The notes under the pieces: model-generated
Told to the model about the DNA's origin: nothing
The model's database searches: none
What the model saw: only the letters and a program-made list of their open reading frames with translations
Origin: Fistulifera solaris
Lineage: Eukaryota > Bacillariophyta > Bacillariophyceae > Naviculales > Stauroneidaceae
Direction: 5' to 3'
NCBI GenBank assembly: GCA_030295235.1
Contig: AP026148.1
Span: forward strand, 496,001 to 560,000
DNA: 64,000 nucleotides
Translations under genes and position numbers: made by a program
Shown here: piece by piece, positions 1 through 10,992 of the stretch
Position numbering within the stretch: the first letter of the stretch is position 1
Layout: every line of letters starts with the position of its first letter

Positions 1-201
1 TTGGAGAATGCTTTGGCGACCTTTCAACAGTATGGATACCGTCTCTCACTGCTGCAATTAAAAGGTGCGAAACACGGATTCACCAATCCTGCTCAAGATT
101 TCAATGACAATCCAGCATTTGCATTCCATACTGAGTCGGCTCGCAAATCATGGCACCAAGCTACCGCCCTTCTGAAACGAAGATGTTCCAACTTGCCATA
201 A
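1..201 (+). CDS. Dienelactone hydrolase-like protein, C-terminal end only
   Basis: The reading frame is open from the left edge to a TAA stop at 199-201, so this is the last 66 codons of a gene that starts outside the window. The segment GAKHGFTNPAQDF, followed by a run of small residues and ESARKSW, matches the end of dienelactone hydrolase family alpha/beta hydrolases. In that family the conserved His of HGF is the last member of the catalytic triad (established family knowledge). Nucleophile and acid residues are upstream and not visible. Substrate cannot be inferred. It converges with the SAC3-domain gene on the minus strand; only about 80 bp separate the two stop codons. Another alpha/beta hydrolase subfamily remains possible. 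Confidence 0.6.
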   Translation: MENALATFQQYGYRLSLLQLKGAKHGFTNPAQDFNDNPAFAFHTESARKSWHQATALLKRRCSNLP

Positions 202-280
202 AATACTTCGTCTTGACCAACATAAAGAAATGTACTCTACTGTTTAAATAGTTTATGAAATACCTTTGTTCACTACAAGC

Positions 281-2125
281 TTAAATGAGAGATTCCTTCT
301 GTTCCAAATCGCTTTCATTCAAAACGGTATCTTTCGTATTGATAATTGCACCGTCTTCTGACAATAAACACGAACAGCTCTGCAAATATTTCCGACATCG
401 CTCCATATCTTCTCCAAATCCAAGCTCTTGTGCAACAAAGTCCAGTTCAACGGTCGGCCGATATACCCGACAAATTCTCTGTAAGCCATTGAATCGCATC
501 GTTGGTATTATGTGATCCATTAAAAAGGCCCCCAAGTTGGGGCACGAAAGTCGTAAACGGAAGAACAAATGATAATTCAACTCGGCTACCGCTTCGCGAA
601 CCAGCAGCGCATGATGAATGGCGGGATCTTCCTCGTCCGTAGGACTCAAGGAAAGCATCAAATGAAACAAGTCAGACGAGCCACCCGTATACTTCTTATT
701 CTCCATCAAAAACACATAATACAGCAAACGATAAGCAAGAAACTCGCGGATATTCTGGGTAGCTTCGGTGTCATCGTGTAAAGTACGATAGAGCTCCTTG
801 AGCTGCGTTTGGCATTGATTGTACTCGTTCAAATCATTTTCTTCCAGAGCAATCCTCGCGTGTGTTTCGTACACGTCAATCGTAAAGGAATTCTGAATTC
901 TTTGAACCGTACAATCTTGCCGGATAGCCTTAAGCTGCGAGCAAAACCAAATGTAATCTCTGCGGTTGGGGCGCCGTCGCTCTTGTTTCATGTTCTCCAG
1001 ATGCTCCCGCAGAACAGCTTCTGGTCTCACCAGCTCCGGACGAGGAGGCGCGGTTAATCTCAAGTACTCTTTTTCCAACTCCAGACACGTACCCTTCACT
1101 GTCATCTTTTCAAAATCTTCTTCGGTCAATTTTCCCGTCTTTCCTCCGATTGTTTCTCTTCCCATGAAGCGTCCAAAATCCTCCACTGCACTGCTAGATG
1201 ATGAGGCTTCGCCAATACCACCAGGACCCACAAACCGTTTCTCGCGACTCTTGAGTGCCAACGTAGACTGATCAAACCCATTGTCTTTGTGCTTCTTCGT
1301 TTGGTGTGTTTCAGAGATGTCCCCCGGTCCATAATAAGAAGGCGTGTTGTTTCTCTTCGTCGCGCTTTGGTACTGTATGGCAAAATGAGACATGTTAGCT
1401 GTTTCTGGAGACAAAGTTGGACCATAGTAACTGTGGTTCGACGAATTCTGCGATGCTTGCCAGTATCCAGGACTCGTGTACACGCTTTGCTGTTGTTGAA
1501 ACGACGTGGATCGTGGTCTAACTAATGGCACTTGACTCCAATCTTTGATGTGAAGGTTGTTGGACATGATCGCTTCTTGTATAAGCTTTTGCACTTGTTC
1601 CATGACTTCATCCTTTTCATTCTGAGTTTTACAAGGCAACAAACAACGATGAACAAACACTTTCAGGCTTGCAGGCGAATCCTCTTGGCCACCCGATGCG
1701 GACGGCTGATCACTTGCAAAATTTTGGTTGTGAGATGATGTCAGACTACTGGAATGAATTACTTCTGTGTAATGAGCAGGTGGTGGAGGTAGATCAAAAG
1801 GGGCTATTGTAGCTCCAGGATTCTGATGGAAGAAATGTGCGGCTCGACTCGACTCATCTGCCTGATACTTAGCCCATCGATACTGCTGATCGGCATCACT
1901 TCGCATTTTAGGGTCGGGTGATTGTAAATGGGGTTCCCAACGCTGCGCCTGCTCCGTGTAGGCATGATAATATTCCGTGTAGAGCTGGACCAAATTCTTA
2001 CCGTTCAAGCTTGTTTCGTAAGTTGTGTGTGTTGTGTGCAACGTTGCAGACGGCACCCACGATGTGCCGTTCCATGTCATTTCGGGTTGTTGTGCGGTAG
2101 CGTTTTGCTGGTAATTAGCGTACAT
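281..2125 (-). CDS. SAC3/GANP/THP3 family protein (LENG8/THP3-like)
   Basis: The protein is about 614 residues if translation starts at the ATG at 2125 (MYANYQQ). An in-frame ATG at 2188 would add 21 residues that do not look like the family. The first half is low complexity: Gln, Ser and Tyr rich, with aromatic repeats. The second half contains the SAC3/GANP/THP3 region, beginning near MTVKGTCLELEKEYLRL and including RPEAVLREHLENM, then WFCSQLKAIRQDCTVQ and EFLAYRLLYYVF. That order is diagnostic for the THP3/LENG8 branch, which works with a PCI partner in transcription-coupled mRNA maturation in the nucleus (family knowledge). The C-terminal tail is acidic. No intron is needed. It is divergent from the bestrophin gene, and both promoters share 2126-2891. 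I am confident of the family and less sure of the exact start. Confidence 0.85.
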   Translation of the reverse strand: MYANYQQNATAQQPEMTWNGTSWVPSATLHTTHTTYETSLNGKNLVQLYTEYYHAYTEQAQRWEPHLQSPDPKMRSDADQQYRWAKYQADESSRAAHFFHQNPGATIAPFDLPPPPAHYTEVIHSSSLTSSHNQNFASDQPSASGGQEDSPASLKVFVHRCLLPCKTQNEKDEVMEQVQKLIQEAIMSNNLHIKDWSQVPLVRPRSTSFQQQQSVYTSPGYWQASQNSSNHSYYGPTLSPETANMSHFAIQYQSATKRNNTPSYYGPGDISETHQTKKHKDNGFDQSTLALKSREKRFVGPGGIGEASSSSSAVEDFGRFMGRETIGGKTGKLTEEDFEKMTVKGTCLELEKEYLRLTAPPRPELVRPEAVLREHLENMKQERRRPNRRDYIWFCSQLKAIRQDCTVQRIQNSFTIDVYETHARIALEENDLNEYNQCQTQLKELYRTLHDDTEATQNIREFLAYRLLYYVFLMENKKYTGGSSDLFHLMLSLSPTDEEDPAIHHALLVREAVAELNYHLFFRLRLSCPNLGAFLMDHIIPTMRFNGLQRICRVYRPTVELDFVAQELGFGEDMERCRKYLQSCSCLLSEDGAIINTKDTVLNESDLEQKESLI

Positions 2126-2206
2126 GTTTTCGCGACGATTGTAAATTGGGGTCAAGCAAGTGAGTATCACTCGATTTTGATGAGGCACGCGGACAGAACC
2201 TATTAG

Positions 2207-2891
2207 AAAAATGATATGTTTCGAGAAAAATGGAAGGTGATGTAGCGAAGTGATAATAGTGAAGTTGTAGAATTACACACACGGGGCTGTTTCGTCTTAT
2301 CGCACGGACTCAATGAGTTTAATGTTTTATGTTTCTGTTTCGTTGCAACGCAACAAAAAAAAATACTCCGTAATAATGGAGCGCAAAACCGCGAGGACTA
2401 TTGTCCCCGCTACGACACACCCGAAACTGAAGCAAAGTGTTAAGGTCAGTAAGTCGTGATACGTAGTGCAATATTTTCATTTTTATCCTAATCATCTATC
2501 GCACCAGTACTAACGTATTATTTTGCAAATCATAATAATATCGTACAGAGAGATTTATTCGATCGATGGACCACAACGAAGGGTGACGTATCCGTGACGG
2601 TCGACCACGTCACGCGGAGCTTCAAACACCTACGTCACAGTGCCTCGTCCTCCGTACACATTGTCAGACACTGCTGGCGTCGTCAACTTTTCGCTGGCAG
2701 TTAGAATTCAGTCTTCCGAAAGCAATCTTTTTGACGTGACAGTAAAGCAAACTGTACACTCCGTTGTCGCCTACGACCCTTACGTACTTGGATCTTCGGA
2801 TTGATGTAAAAAAAGCACCATGGCATCATCACGCCATAGTTTCTCATTGATTTCGTGCTCTCCCATTTGATTTGGAAACAAAAGAGAAAAC
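2207..2891. other. Divergent intergenic region between THP3-like gene and bestrophin gene
   Basis: This 685-bp stretch holds the promoters of both flanking genes. It contains the 10-mer ATACTCCGTA at 2363-2372, which recurs in other spacers of the window, and the TGACGT/ACGTCA cluster annotated separately. A short ORF starts at 2374 and could be joined to a 60-codon open stretch after a tacag acceptor near 2549, ending at 2703. It resembles no family I know and overlaps the regulatory boxes, so I do not call it a gene. Confidence 0.5.
2584..2737. promoter_or_regulatory. Cluster of CO2/cAMP-responsive-like elements (TGACGT / ACGTCA)
   Basis: Seen directly: TGACGT at 2584-2589, ACGTCA at 2607-2612, ACGTCA at 2632-2637 and TGACGT at 2732-2737, with a near match TGACGG at 2595-2600. 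They lie 155-308 bp upstream of the bestrophin start codon. In Phaeodactylum the CO2-cAMP-responsive elements of the beta-carbonic anhydrase ptca1 promoter are TGACGT, ACGTCA and TGACGC, acting through a bZIP factor (established knowledge). Four exact matches in about 150 bp upstream of an anion channel of the type used in inorganic-carbon supply suggest the same control (inference). Confidence 0.5.
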
Positions 2892-4544
2892 ATGGTCCGA
2901 ATGATTTGCATTTTGCCTTTGGTGGCAGCGTTGATTGGTAGCGCGAATGCCCTTGTGGCCCCGGCCAACAACGTAGCAAAACAGGCGATGCCTCGTTTCT
3001 CGAACAACGTGGCAAAAAGCGCGGTGCCTCGTTTACTCACGTCCGAAGGAACTCGTTTATTCTCGTCCGAAGGCACTGGTTGGGATAGTTTCAAGGGTGT
3101 TCGAGACTTTACCAACATTCCTTCGGGAGAAGAGCAGCGGAAATTTCGTCGCACGGTCTACACTCACAAAGACTGGAAAAAGCACCGCTCGCAAGATCGT
3201 TTCATTTATTATCTTCTCGCCATTTTCAAGTCGGGAGTTTACAAAAACATTGGACGTGAAGTGATCACGATTACGGCGGTCGCTGCTCTTGTGTGTGTCT
3301 ACAATTCGTTGGTGGGAGGATATACGGATCTCAACGGAGTTCAGCAAGCGGCTTTGCTCCAGAGTCAGTTTCTTCCCAAGTTGACACTTCCGCTGTCCTT
3401 GTTCACCATCACTTCGTCTTCGCTCGGTCTTCTTCTCGGTAAGTTCGTACTGACAGCTGATTGTAGTTGATTACTGCGATCGGCTTCAACTGACCTACCA
3501 TTTTACAGTGTTCCGCACCAACACGTCTTACCAGCGTTGGGACGAAGCACGTAAAAACTGGGGGTAAGTTTTTCTTTCATCGTTGTCGAGTTCATTGCAA
3601 CCAAGGCCGTCTTCTGACGCAATTATCTTCTACTCAGAATGAACATCAACCACACCCGTGATCTCGTGCGCATGGCGAATGCCTACTATGACAGCACAGG
3701 TGTTCCCCCGGAAGTCCGTGCCGATGACATGAACCACATCGCTCTTTGCACTTGGGCTTTTGTCCGTTGTATGAAGCGCCACTTGTCTCCGGAGGAAGAA
3801 GACGAACTCGATTTCCAAAAAGAAATTCTTGAAAAGCTTCCGAGAAAGCAGGCCGAGATGATCATTGCTGCTGCTCATCGTCCGAACCGTGCTTTGCAAG
3901 ATCTTTCCTACGCCATTGATGACTTGCCGATGCATTTCATGCGAAAGAACGAGATCCACAGGGCTGTGACGATCTTTGAAGATAACCTTGGCAGTTCGGA
4001 ACGTCTTCTCTCGTCCCCAGTCCCAGTGTTCTATTCTCGACACTTGGCTCGCTTCTTGGCTGTTTGGTTGTTGTTTGTCCCCTTTGCTCTGTACGACAGT
4101 TTTAACGCGTCGTGGAACCACATCGCCATGGTACCTGCCACTGCTGTCATGTCCATTTTCCTCGTGGGTATTGAAGAGCTCGGCACACAGCTAGAAGAAC
4201 CTTTCACGATTCTTCCCATGCAGGGTTTCTGTGACAAGATTTACAACTGGTGCATGGAAATCGCATCGTGGCAGCCGGGTGACAATGGTCGATCCATGAG
4301 ACCGGTCAAGCCAGAGCACGCCTATTTCACGTCGACTTCGGAAGGTGTCAACGGTTACTCCAACAACTACTACACGCCGCAGCAATCTTATTACAATGAA
4401 CCCGCGCAGCCCCAACAGTCTTACTACAGTGAACCCACACCGGCTCCTCAGTACTACAACGAGCCTACTCCGGCCCAGCCTGCCGGAAACCAAGGCTGGG
4501 TGGACATGGCGGAGTTTTTGCGGCGACAAGGATCTGGAGTTTAA
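2892..4544 (+). CDS. Bestrophin-like anion channel, plastid-targeted, three exons
   Basis: Exons are 2892-3438, 3509-3563 and 3638-4544. The introns are 70 and 74 bp with gtaagt donors and cag acceptors, and phases match exactly, giving 502 residues. The start has a hydrophobic signal peptide (ICILPLVAALIGSANA) followed by LVAPA, an ASAFAP-like cleavage region, and a Ser/Arg-rich transit stretch, so import into the complex plastid is likely. The bestrophin signature is RTNTSYQRWDEARKNWG, split over exons 1-3, followed by membrane segments and the late block GIEELGTQLEEPF. The C-terminus has repeated Tyr/Pro-rich units (QQSYYNEP, QQSYYSEP). Bestrophins are pentameric chloride/bicarbonate channels. 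In algae, thylakoid members feed bicarbonate to the lumen near the pyrenoid (family knowledge). A role in the carbon-concentrating mechanism is an inference, supported by the promoter boxes. Confidence 0.9.
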
Positions 4545-5508
4545 GCTTTGGTGATTTATATGGAAACAAGTTGTCGACATTCTAGCAAAATTATAAACAA
4601 ATAACATAACTTGTGGTACCAACCACATGTTTGCGACAGTATGGTGTTGGTCACCTGACTTTTCTATTCAACATAGCTTGCAGCTACACCAGGAATTCAT
4701 GTGGTGTGTAGTACTCCGGAGTAAGGTCTAGCAGTTGAAAAGTTAACCCTGCAATGGCGTTGAGAAATTGAACTATAAAAGCTGGACTAGGGTTCTTCAA
4801 TCGTTGCTTGGCATTGATTCGTGGGCTTCGCTAATTTTAGATCCTGGGATGTAAGTTAGCGTCAGTATCCTTCATAATGGTAATTGATCGACTTTTACCG
4901 TGAACCGTGACCCGTGACGGCTCCAAGACTGAGATGATAGATGCTACTGGTACTGGTAGCCTTCTAACTAGCCGCGACAATCTATGAAAAAAGAAGCGCT
5001 CTGTACCAGATGGGGAGACTAGAGAGACAGAGAGGTCTTGTTAGCATGTTGATCACACAGCGGGATGAAGGCAGCGGACGTTTTAATGCGAAGTGTGAAT
5101 CCTCATCAAAAATACGACGATTATTGCCCCAAGTATCGTATAAAAATTGAGCACTAAAAAACAAAAGTCAAGATAGCGAGAAAAACTGAGACAGGCGAGA
5201 CAAGACCTCACAAGATCATAAATCTCGGGGATCCGGCTCCTAGATGTATTATTTGTCTTAAAAAGACATTTATTAGTACGATGCTAAATGTACATTACTG
5301 GGTTCTTACATTAATAAATTTGAGTAACGGTTACAAATCACATGTACTCAATTCGGTCACTTGCAAAGTCAACGGTCACGCCGAGTTGGCAGAGCAAACA
5401 ATTTCACTTCTGAATCCTCACTGCATCATTTCTTTTTGTTTTGTTTGCTCTTGGAACGCCCATTTCACAATAAACAATTCCAATTAACCTGGAACACAAT
5501 TGAAGACA
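4545..5508. other. Intergenic region, nothing recognised
   Basis: About 960 bp without a convincing gene. Open frames of 60-76 codons on both strands have no family features and overlap each other. The first part is the 3' UTR and terminator region of the bestrophin gene; the last part is the 5' flank of a small ORF. Confidence 0.5.
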
Positions 5509-5781
5509 ATGTCAGAAGACACTTCTTACAACCTCTTTCAGGTCGAGACAGCTCCTCGACGATGGAAGAAGCCGACTCCCAATGAGCCCAAAAGCCCTAC
5601 GGTGGGTCACCTCAACACAGATTGGCTCGGCAGTAGCTTCAGTGACTTATCGAGCTCCCCATTACGTCGAATCAGCAAAATCGACAATGCGTGGCTTGGA
5701 GCAGCGAATATACAACGCCCGGAACCTATCAAGATCGATGGGTCCTCCTCCGTCCGATCCAATCCCTTTTTTGGAAAGTAA
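5509..5781 (+). CDS. Small hypothetical protein with paired Trp-Leu-Gly motifs
   Basis: The reading frame can start at 5500 (MKTMSED) or at the better-placed second ATG at 5509 (MSEDTSYNLF), giving 90 residues. It is Ser/Pro/Asn rich with no membrane segment. Two related stretches, TDWLGSSF and NAWLGAAN, are spaced about 28 residues apart, and the end is NPFFGK. I do not recognise the family. Codon composition is ordinary for the window. It lies alone between the bestrophin and transportin genes, on the same strand. A non-coding open frame is possible, but the internal repetition makes a real short protein slightly more likely. Confidence 0.4.
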   Translation: MSEDTSYNLFQVETAPRRWKKPTPNEPKSPTVGHLNTDWLGSSFSDLSSSPLRRISKIDNAWLGAANIQRPEPIKIDGSSSVRSNPFFGK

Positions 5782-6124
5782 AGTGGACTTTACTATTGCA
5801 CAGAACGACAGAATATGAAGCCAATGCATTCTTACATAAAACTACATGATTACTGAAGTAGAATTTGCTTGCTATAGGTCTGTATTTCTCTTGTTCATTT
5901 GATGATTCGAAAATTGTACGGAGTGTATGAGAAAAGCGGGTGCTCCGCGACGTAGTACTCGTGACTGGAGCCATTTTTCGACCCTTCCTTTTTGCGTCTA
6001 TCGTCCACCCAAATTTTCGACGACCTGCATCATTTTGCAAATGAAGGAGAACGGAATCGGATTTTGAAAAAAGGAAAGCTTTATAGTTCATTTTCACAAG
6101 TACACAGAGTCCAGAACTTCTCCA
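5782..6124. other. Intergenic region upstream of transportin
   Basis: This 343-bp spacer holds the transportin promoter and 5' UTR. I see no gene or repeat in it. A minus-strand open frame through it runs into the transportin coding region and is a shadow. Confidence 0.5.
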
Positions 6125-9100
6125 ATGGCTTTTAGAAGTAATAGTGGCGATATTCCGCCTCCGAATGGTCAGGTCTTGTCGTTGATTTCGGCCTTTTCGA
6201 GCCCTGAAAATCATGAACTGCACGTACAAGCCATCCGAGCACTCGAAGAGGCGTTTGCCGGAGGTAGTTACGGAGATTTATGCCATCAGCTTGTCCTTTT
6301 TCTACTGTTAAGTGATCACAATCCTCCTGAGGAAATTTTTCATAAAATCGCTCCAGCTGATCTTGAAGGATGGCAAAGAACCGATGCTAGTTCCGTGGCG
6401 AAATTGCAGCAACAACCAGCGCAATGGGTCGTTCTCGGTCAACTGGCAGGATTTGTTATGAAAAATGCCTTGACTCGACCTCCGATAAATCCTCAATCAT
6501 CACGGCCAGCCTTCGTGCCCGCTGGTCCGCTGGCCGAACATCTCAAGGAGTGCCTCTTGGTGGCTCTAGAATGTCAGCATGCCGAATTGAGAGCTGTGGC
6601 CAGTTCGATCATTGCTACATGCGCCGTGTCGGCCGATGGTGTACAGCCGGTCATGCATGTGAGTGGCTGGCCGCAACTCATACCACACCTATTGGCACCT
6701 TTGCAAAACCCAGGACATCACCCTAGGGCATTTCACGGTGCATTAGATACGGTCAAGAAAATGTTGGAAGATGGACCCAGTGATCTCGAACCGCGGGAAT
6801 TGGATGACTTAGTTCTGGCGCTTATGCATTTGCTTCGAAACCAGGTACAGCTATTGGATGAAAGTTCTAAAACGGCTATTCTAGAGTCACTGTTGGCTGC
6901 AACTAGCATGGTGGATCGATCGGGTAGTCTCCAGAGCAGCGCCCTGACGGTACATGTCGAAGGCTACATACAAAGTCTATTAGCGCTCGCGAATGACGCT
7001 AGTGCAGTGATTCGTCAAACGGTCTGCCGAAGTCTCGTTACGTTGCTGGAAGTTCGGCCCGATCTATTTGGTCGGGAACTGAAAGTGTTTCAGACGGTCA
7101 CCCAGGCCATGATCGAAAGATCGTCGGATACGGATCGCAATGTCGCATTGGAAGCCTGTGAATATTGGCTAACATTTTGTAGTCTCGATATTCACGAGAA
7201 TGGAAACGACACTTCGGCGATGAAAGAATTTGTACAGTCGCTGTTTCCGAAATTGCTCATTGCCTTGTTGAACAACATTGTATATGGGCCGGACGAGCAA
7301 TCGGAGTTGCTGCAAAAGAATGCCATGGAATCGGCTGGTACTGCCGTTGATAGTACCAGTGTTAAGCCTGTGTTCCATAAATCTCGGGCGCAGCACGTAG
7401 TGCACGCTCCCGACAAAGGTGATGACTCAGATAATGACGATTGGGACGATGAAGATGACGACGATGATGACGACGGTGATGACACAGATGAAGATGGAGG
7501 CAGCTTTTGGACGTTGCGAAAATGTTCTGCTGCGAGTCTTGACTCATTGGCTATTTTATTTGGAGCCAATGCTATTCTTCCTATATTGTGGCCTGCACTC
7601 GAACAAGGTTTGTCTTCCACCGAAGCAAACAAGGAATGGATTCAAGAGGCTTGCATCTTGGCCCTTGGTGCCGTGGCGGAAGGGTGCCATCTTGAGCTCG
7701 GTGAAGCTCAAATTTTAGGGCGTTTACATCCTTTTCTGCTCAGCCATTTAGATGTGGGTAATCTACCACAGCTACAAAATTCAGCGGCGTGGACACTTGG
7801 CAGATACGTTGCGTGGGCTGTGGAACAAGTCCAAACAGGAATGCAACGGGATTTATTGTGTCACATGACTCAACGTGTATTAGACTTGTTGGTTCGGACA
7901 CCACATGCGTCGGTACAAGTTTCGGCTGTCACTGCTTTTGGGGTACTTGTTGAATCAGCTGGGGATCTTATGGTGCCCTACTTGGAACCAATATTTGAGC
8001 AGCTTGTGGTGGCGCTGCATAAGTTCTTTAGTCGATCTGGGAAAGTTGTGTTCCATCGCAGCTTACTATTACTTTTTGATACGTTTGGCATCATCGCTGA
8101 CTGTTGTGGCCCAGCAATAGCCGAAGGCCACCTTCCCTCAATCTACATGCCTTCTTTGATGCAAACTTGGGATACGCTCGCATCGAATGCATTGCAAGAT
8201 CCAAAAGTGAATACGGTCTTAATGCCCCTAATGGAAGGTCTGGCGAGCATAGCAGTAACATCGGGGTTAAACTATCAGCCTTATGCGCTCCGGTCATTTG
8301 ATAATGCCATGTGCATAATCGAAATGACAACTTTGTCTGTCTCAACGCTTGATGGAGCAAACGAAGGCCAGCTGTTCGACAATGAGGTAGACTACGATCC
8401 CATAGTATGTTCTACTGATCTACTTGACGGGATGGTTGAAGGACTGAGGTCAAATTTTGCTGATCTGGTAAAAAGTAGTCATCGCTATGGTTCACATTTC
8501 CTATCCGTGGTTCATTCCCTGTGTCGGCATGACGTTGGAGGTGTTCGAATGAGTGCCTTGGCTCTTCTTGGCGACTTGGCGCATCATACGCCCGCTATGC
8601 TAGAACCTGCTTGGACACAGCTTCTTCATGAGGCAGTACGAAGCACCGATTCCCTTAGCCAGTCCACATCCGTTGCTGCCAATGCTGTCTGGGCTACAGG
8701 AGAAATAATAATACGCTGCCAGGGGAACGCAAAGTCACTCGAACCTATCGTCGAACCTCTCATCCAGAATTTGCTCGCAATTTTGGGGGATGGGACGGAA
8801 GGTTTGATTGAAAATGCAGCGGCGTGTACTGGTCGCCTGGCTATTGTTGTTCCAGACGTAGTCGCTCCCCATTTAGAACGTTTTCTTTTAGCGGGATGGT
8901 GTGACGCGATGGGAAGGTATCGGATCCCGACGAAAGACGGGATGCTTACGAGGGATTCTTGAGAGCGATCTATTTGAACTCGAACGCCATTCATCGGGTA
9001 CATGGTCAAGATGTAATATCTGTGATTGTCAGCATAGTTCGATGTATCATGACATGGCACCTTCCCCCCGCACCCAATAGGAGACTCTAACGAAGCATAC

Positions 9101-9337
9101 GAAAACCAATTTCGTCCTTTTCCACCGACCGAAGCGAAATTGGGTGACGCTTTATCGCAGCTGCTCATGAATATGAAGTCGTCGGTAGGAGATGAGACTT
9201 GGATGATGGTACACAGGCATTTGCCTGTGAACGCAAGAAAAGCTGCTAAGAGAGGCTTATCAATTATGAACGCAAGGGTTCTCTTGATAGCCATTCCGAG
9301 CGGTGGGAAGGGACGAACTAGGCTATGGAGTCGCTAG
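6125..9337 (+). CDS. Transportin / importin-beta-2-like nuclear import receptor, with two frame breaks
   Basis: The first frame gives 945 residues of HEAT repeats from MAFRSNSGD, with the family's acidic loop (a long Asp/Glu run near residues 430-460, nt 7420-7500) that in transportin-1 releases cargo upon Ran-GTP binding. After WCDAMG (about 8914) the frame ends early. The expected C-terminus continues one frame earlier as DERRDAYEGFLRAIYLN and then, past a six-C run at 9064-9069, returns to the first frame as NEAYENQFRPFPP and GDETWMMVHRHLP, with the stop at 9337. These parts match the last HEAT repeats of transportin. One base is missing near a GGG at 8911-8914 and one is extra in the C run, so the two breaks compensate. 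Sequence error is the simplest reading. The full protein would be near 1070 residues, somewhat longer than human transportin-1. Confidence 0.88.
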
Positions 9338-9413
9338 GACACGTAAAGTTACAAAACGCAAGTAAAAGAATCAAACTATAGAGCGGACATTTAACAAAAC
9401 GAATGAAAAGAAA

Positions 9414-10598
9414 CTATTTCTTCTCGTTGATCAAAGCCATTTCTTCATCATCTTCCGACAATTGAGAAGTTCCGTTCTCGGACTTTGATACCACAGGTGG
9501 TGATGCAGCAGGAGTCGTATCGAACGTATAATTACAAATCGAAATAACAACTTGTCCCGCGGCGATCATCATAGCGGGTGTTAAGGGTCCTCCCAGCCAC
9601 ACATGATCCAACACGGACGATAAAATGATGGCTCCTGTCGTGGCCAAAGTCTTGAGAATGGAGTCACCATATTTGATCGACAGTGCAACCAAAAGTCCAC
9701 CGGCGGCCCCCAACGAAGCCACACCCCACGCCAGTGGTGTCCAACCCGCTCCTATTTCCGCCGGAGATGTTGTGAACGCCATAAACGCCAAGTACACGGG
9801 TACACTGCCAAATGCCAACTGAAAATTTCGTTCCCAAATAGAGAGTTGCAGAGGATCCGTCTTAATCACTTTTTCAAAGTAAATGGACGAGAAACCCGAC
9901 AACGTGACTTCAATGAGTACAGCCGCCGTTCCCAATAGCACATTGGCGTCGGTATCCAATTCCGTCGATGTATCATTCTTATCCCAAATCGGTTGTGAAA
10001 ATAAGAGCACCCCGAGCGACAAGGCAATCAAGGCCCTCCACTGCGTCCAAGAATACTGACGACGCAATATCAAACTGGAACAGGCGGCGGTCGTCAATAT
10101 TTTACATTGCGCAAAGATGGTAAACATCCCGGCCCCAATATTTTTCAAAGAAATGAGACTCAAGGTATTCATGGCCCCGTAAATCAACGCCAGACCGATC
10201 ATTTTTTGGCTCGTCGAAATGAGATATCCCAGTCGTTGTTGCATTGTTCGGTGTTTCCCTGTCGTCGTAATGGTATCTTCACTTTTCACAATCATGTAGG
10301 CCGAAAAGATCATTTTCATGATTTCACTCACCAGTAACACTTCATATTTGGAGTACTTTTCTTGTCGCGTTCCCAACGAATAACGTCGAATTACTGTAAA
10401 GAGCGAATTTTGTAGACATAGAACCACGAGAACGACCATGCGGATACTGTTCATGCAAGAAAAGATCGACTTGTTGTTGTCGCTCATGATGAGAGAAGAA
10501 GGTTTGGAAGATGCGCGTGGTGGAGTGTCGTCTTTGTAGAATGTTTCTTGAACTCGTTTCGAGGTTTTACGGTGGTGTTGACCCAAATCCATAAACAC
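9414..10598 (-). CDS. Nucleotide-sugar transporter, SLC35A-like
   Basis: 394 residues and about ten hydrophobic segments. Diagnostic stretches are VVLCLQNSLFTVIRRYS near the N-terminus, EVLLVSEIMKMIFSAYM, LKNIGAGMFTIFAQCKILTTA and the WTQWRALIALSLGVLLFSQP block. All are typical of the SLC35A group that exchanges UDP-sugars or CMP-sugars for the nucleoside monophosphate across the Golgi membrane (family knowledge). The exact sugar cannot be read from the sequence. The start may be any of three Met codons in the first 40 residues; MSDNNKS just before the first membrane helix is the most conserved-looking. The tail is acidic (SEDDEEMALINEKK) and has a lysine-rich end. It is convergent with transportin; only 76 bp lie between the two stops. 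Confidence 0.85.
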   Translation of the reverse strand: MFMDLGQHHRKTSKRVQETFYKDDTPPRASSKPSSLIMSDNNKSIFSCMNSIRMVVLVVLCLQNSLFTVIRRYSLGTRQEKYSKYEVLLVSEIMKMIFSAYMIVKSEDTITTTGKHRTMQQRLGYLISTSQKMIGLALIYGAMNTLSLISLKNIGAGMFTIFAQCKILTTAACSSLILRRQYSWTQWRALIALSLGVLLFSQPIWDKNDTSTELDTDANVLLGTAAVLIEVTLSGFSSIYFEKVIKTDPLQLSIWERNFQLAFGSVPVYLAFMAFTTSPAEIGAGWTPLAWGVASLGAAGGLLVALSIKYGDSILKTLATTGAIILSSVLDHVWLGGPLTPAMMIAAGQVVISICNYTFDTTPAASPPVVSKSENGTSQLSEDDEEMALINEKK

Positions 10599-10992
10599 TC
10601 GAGTTCTTTTTTGAAATACTAATGGAAGTTGTTCGCAGCGCAGGCAAATATTATTCTTCTGCGGAGTAGTTAGTTCGTCCCGTCGAACTATACTAAATAA
10701 AAAAAAAATAATGTCGATGATCCTTTTGGCAATAACAATTTATCGACTCTCGTGACTGCGAAGTGCGAAGACAGACGAGTGGAAAAATTTAAGAACCTGT
10801 ACGACGCGTGGGGAGAAACTAATACTGCAATCCAGTACCAGTACCAGTAGAGAAGACACATGCGCGTCATGTCATCCGCATCATCCGCAATCCGGACATG
10901 ACAATAAATGAACAACCTTCCAACCAATAAAGAACGGCATTTCGTCAATTAAACTGCTAATAACTCTCCTTCTCTTCACCTTGTTGTTCAAA
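10599..10992. other. Divergent intergenic region, SLC35A-like gene and SDR gene
   Basis: This 394-bp segment must hold both promoters. It includes a short tandem CAGTAC/CAGTAC/CAGTAG stretch near 10833-10850. I see no gene. Confidence 0.4.

Noticed and set aside
2374-2703. Possible two-exon ORF (MERKTARTIV, then a 60-codon open stretch) upstream of the bestrophin gene
   Set aside because: The longer reading needs a weak gtcagt donor next to a strong gtaagt out of phase, it overlaps the regulatory boxes, and the product resembles nothing known.
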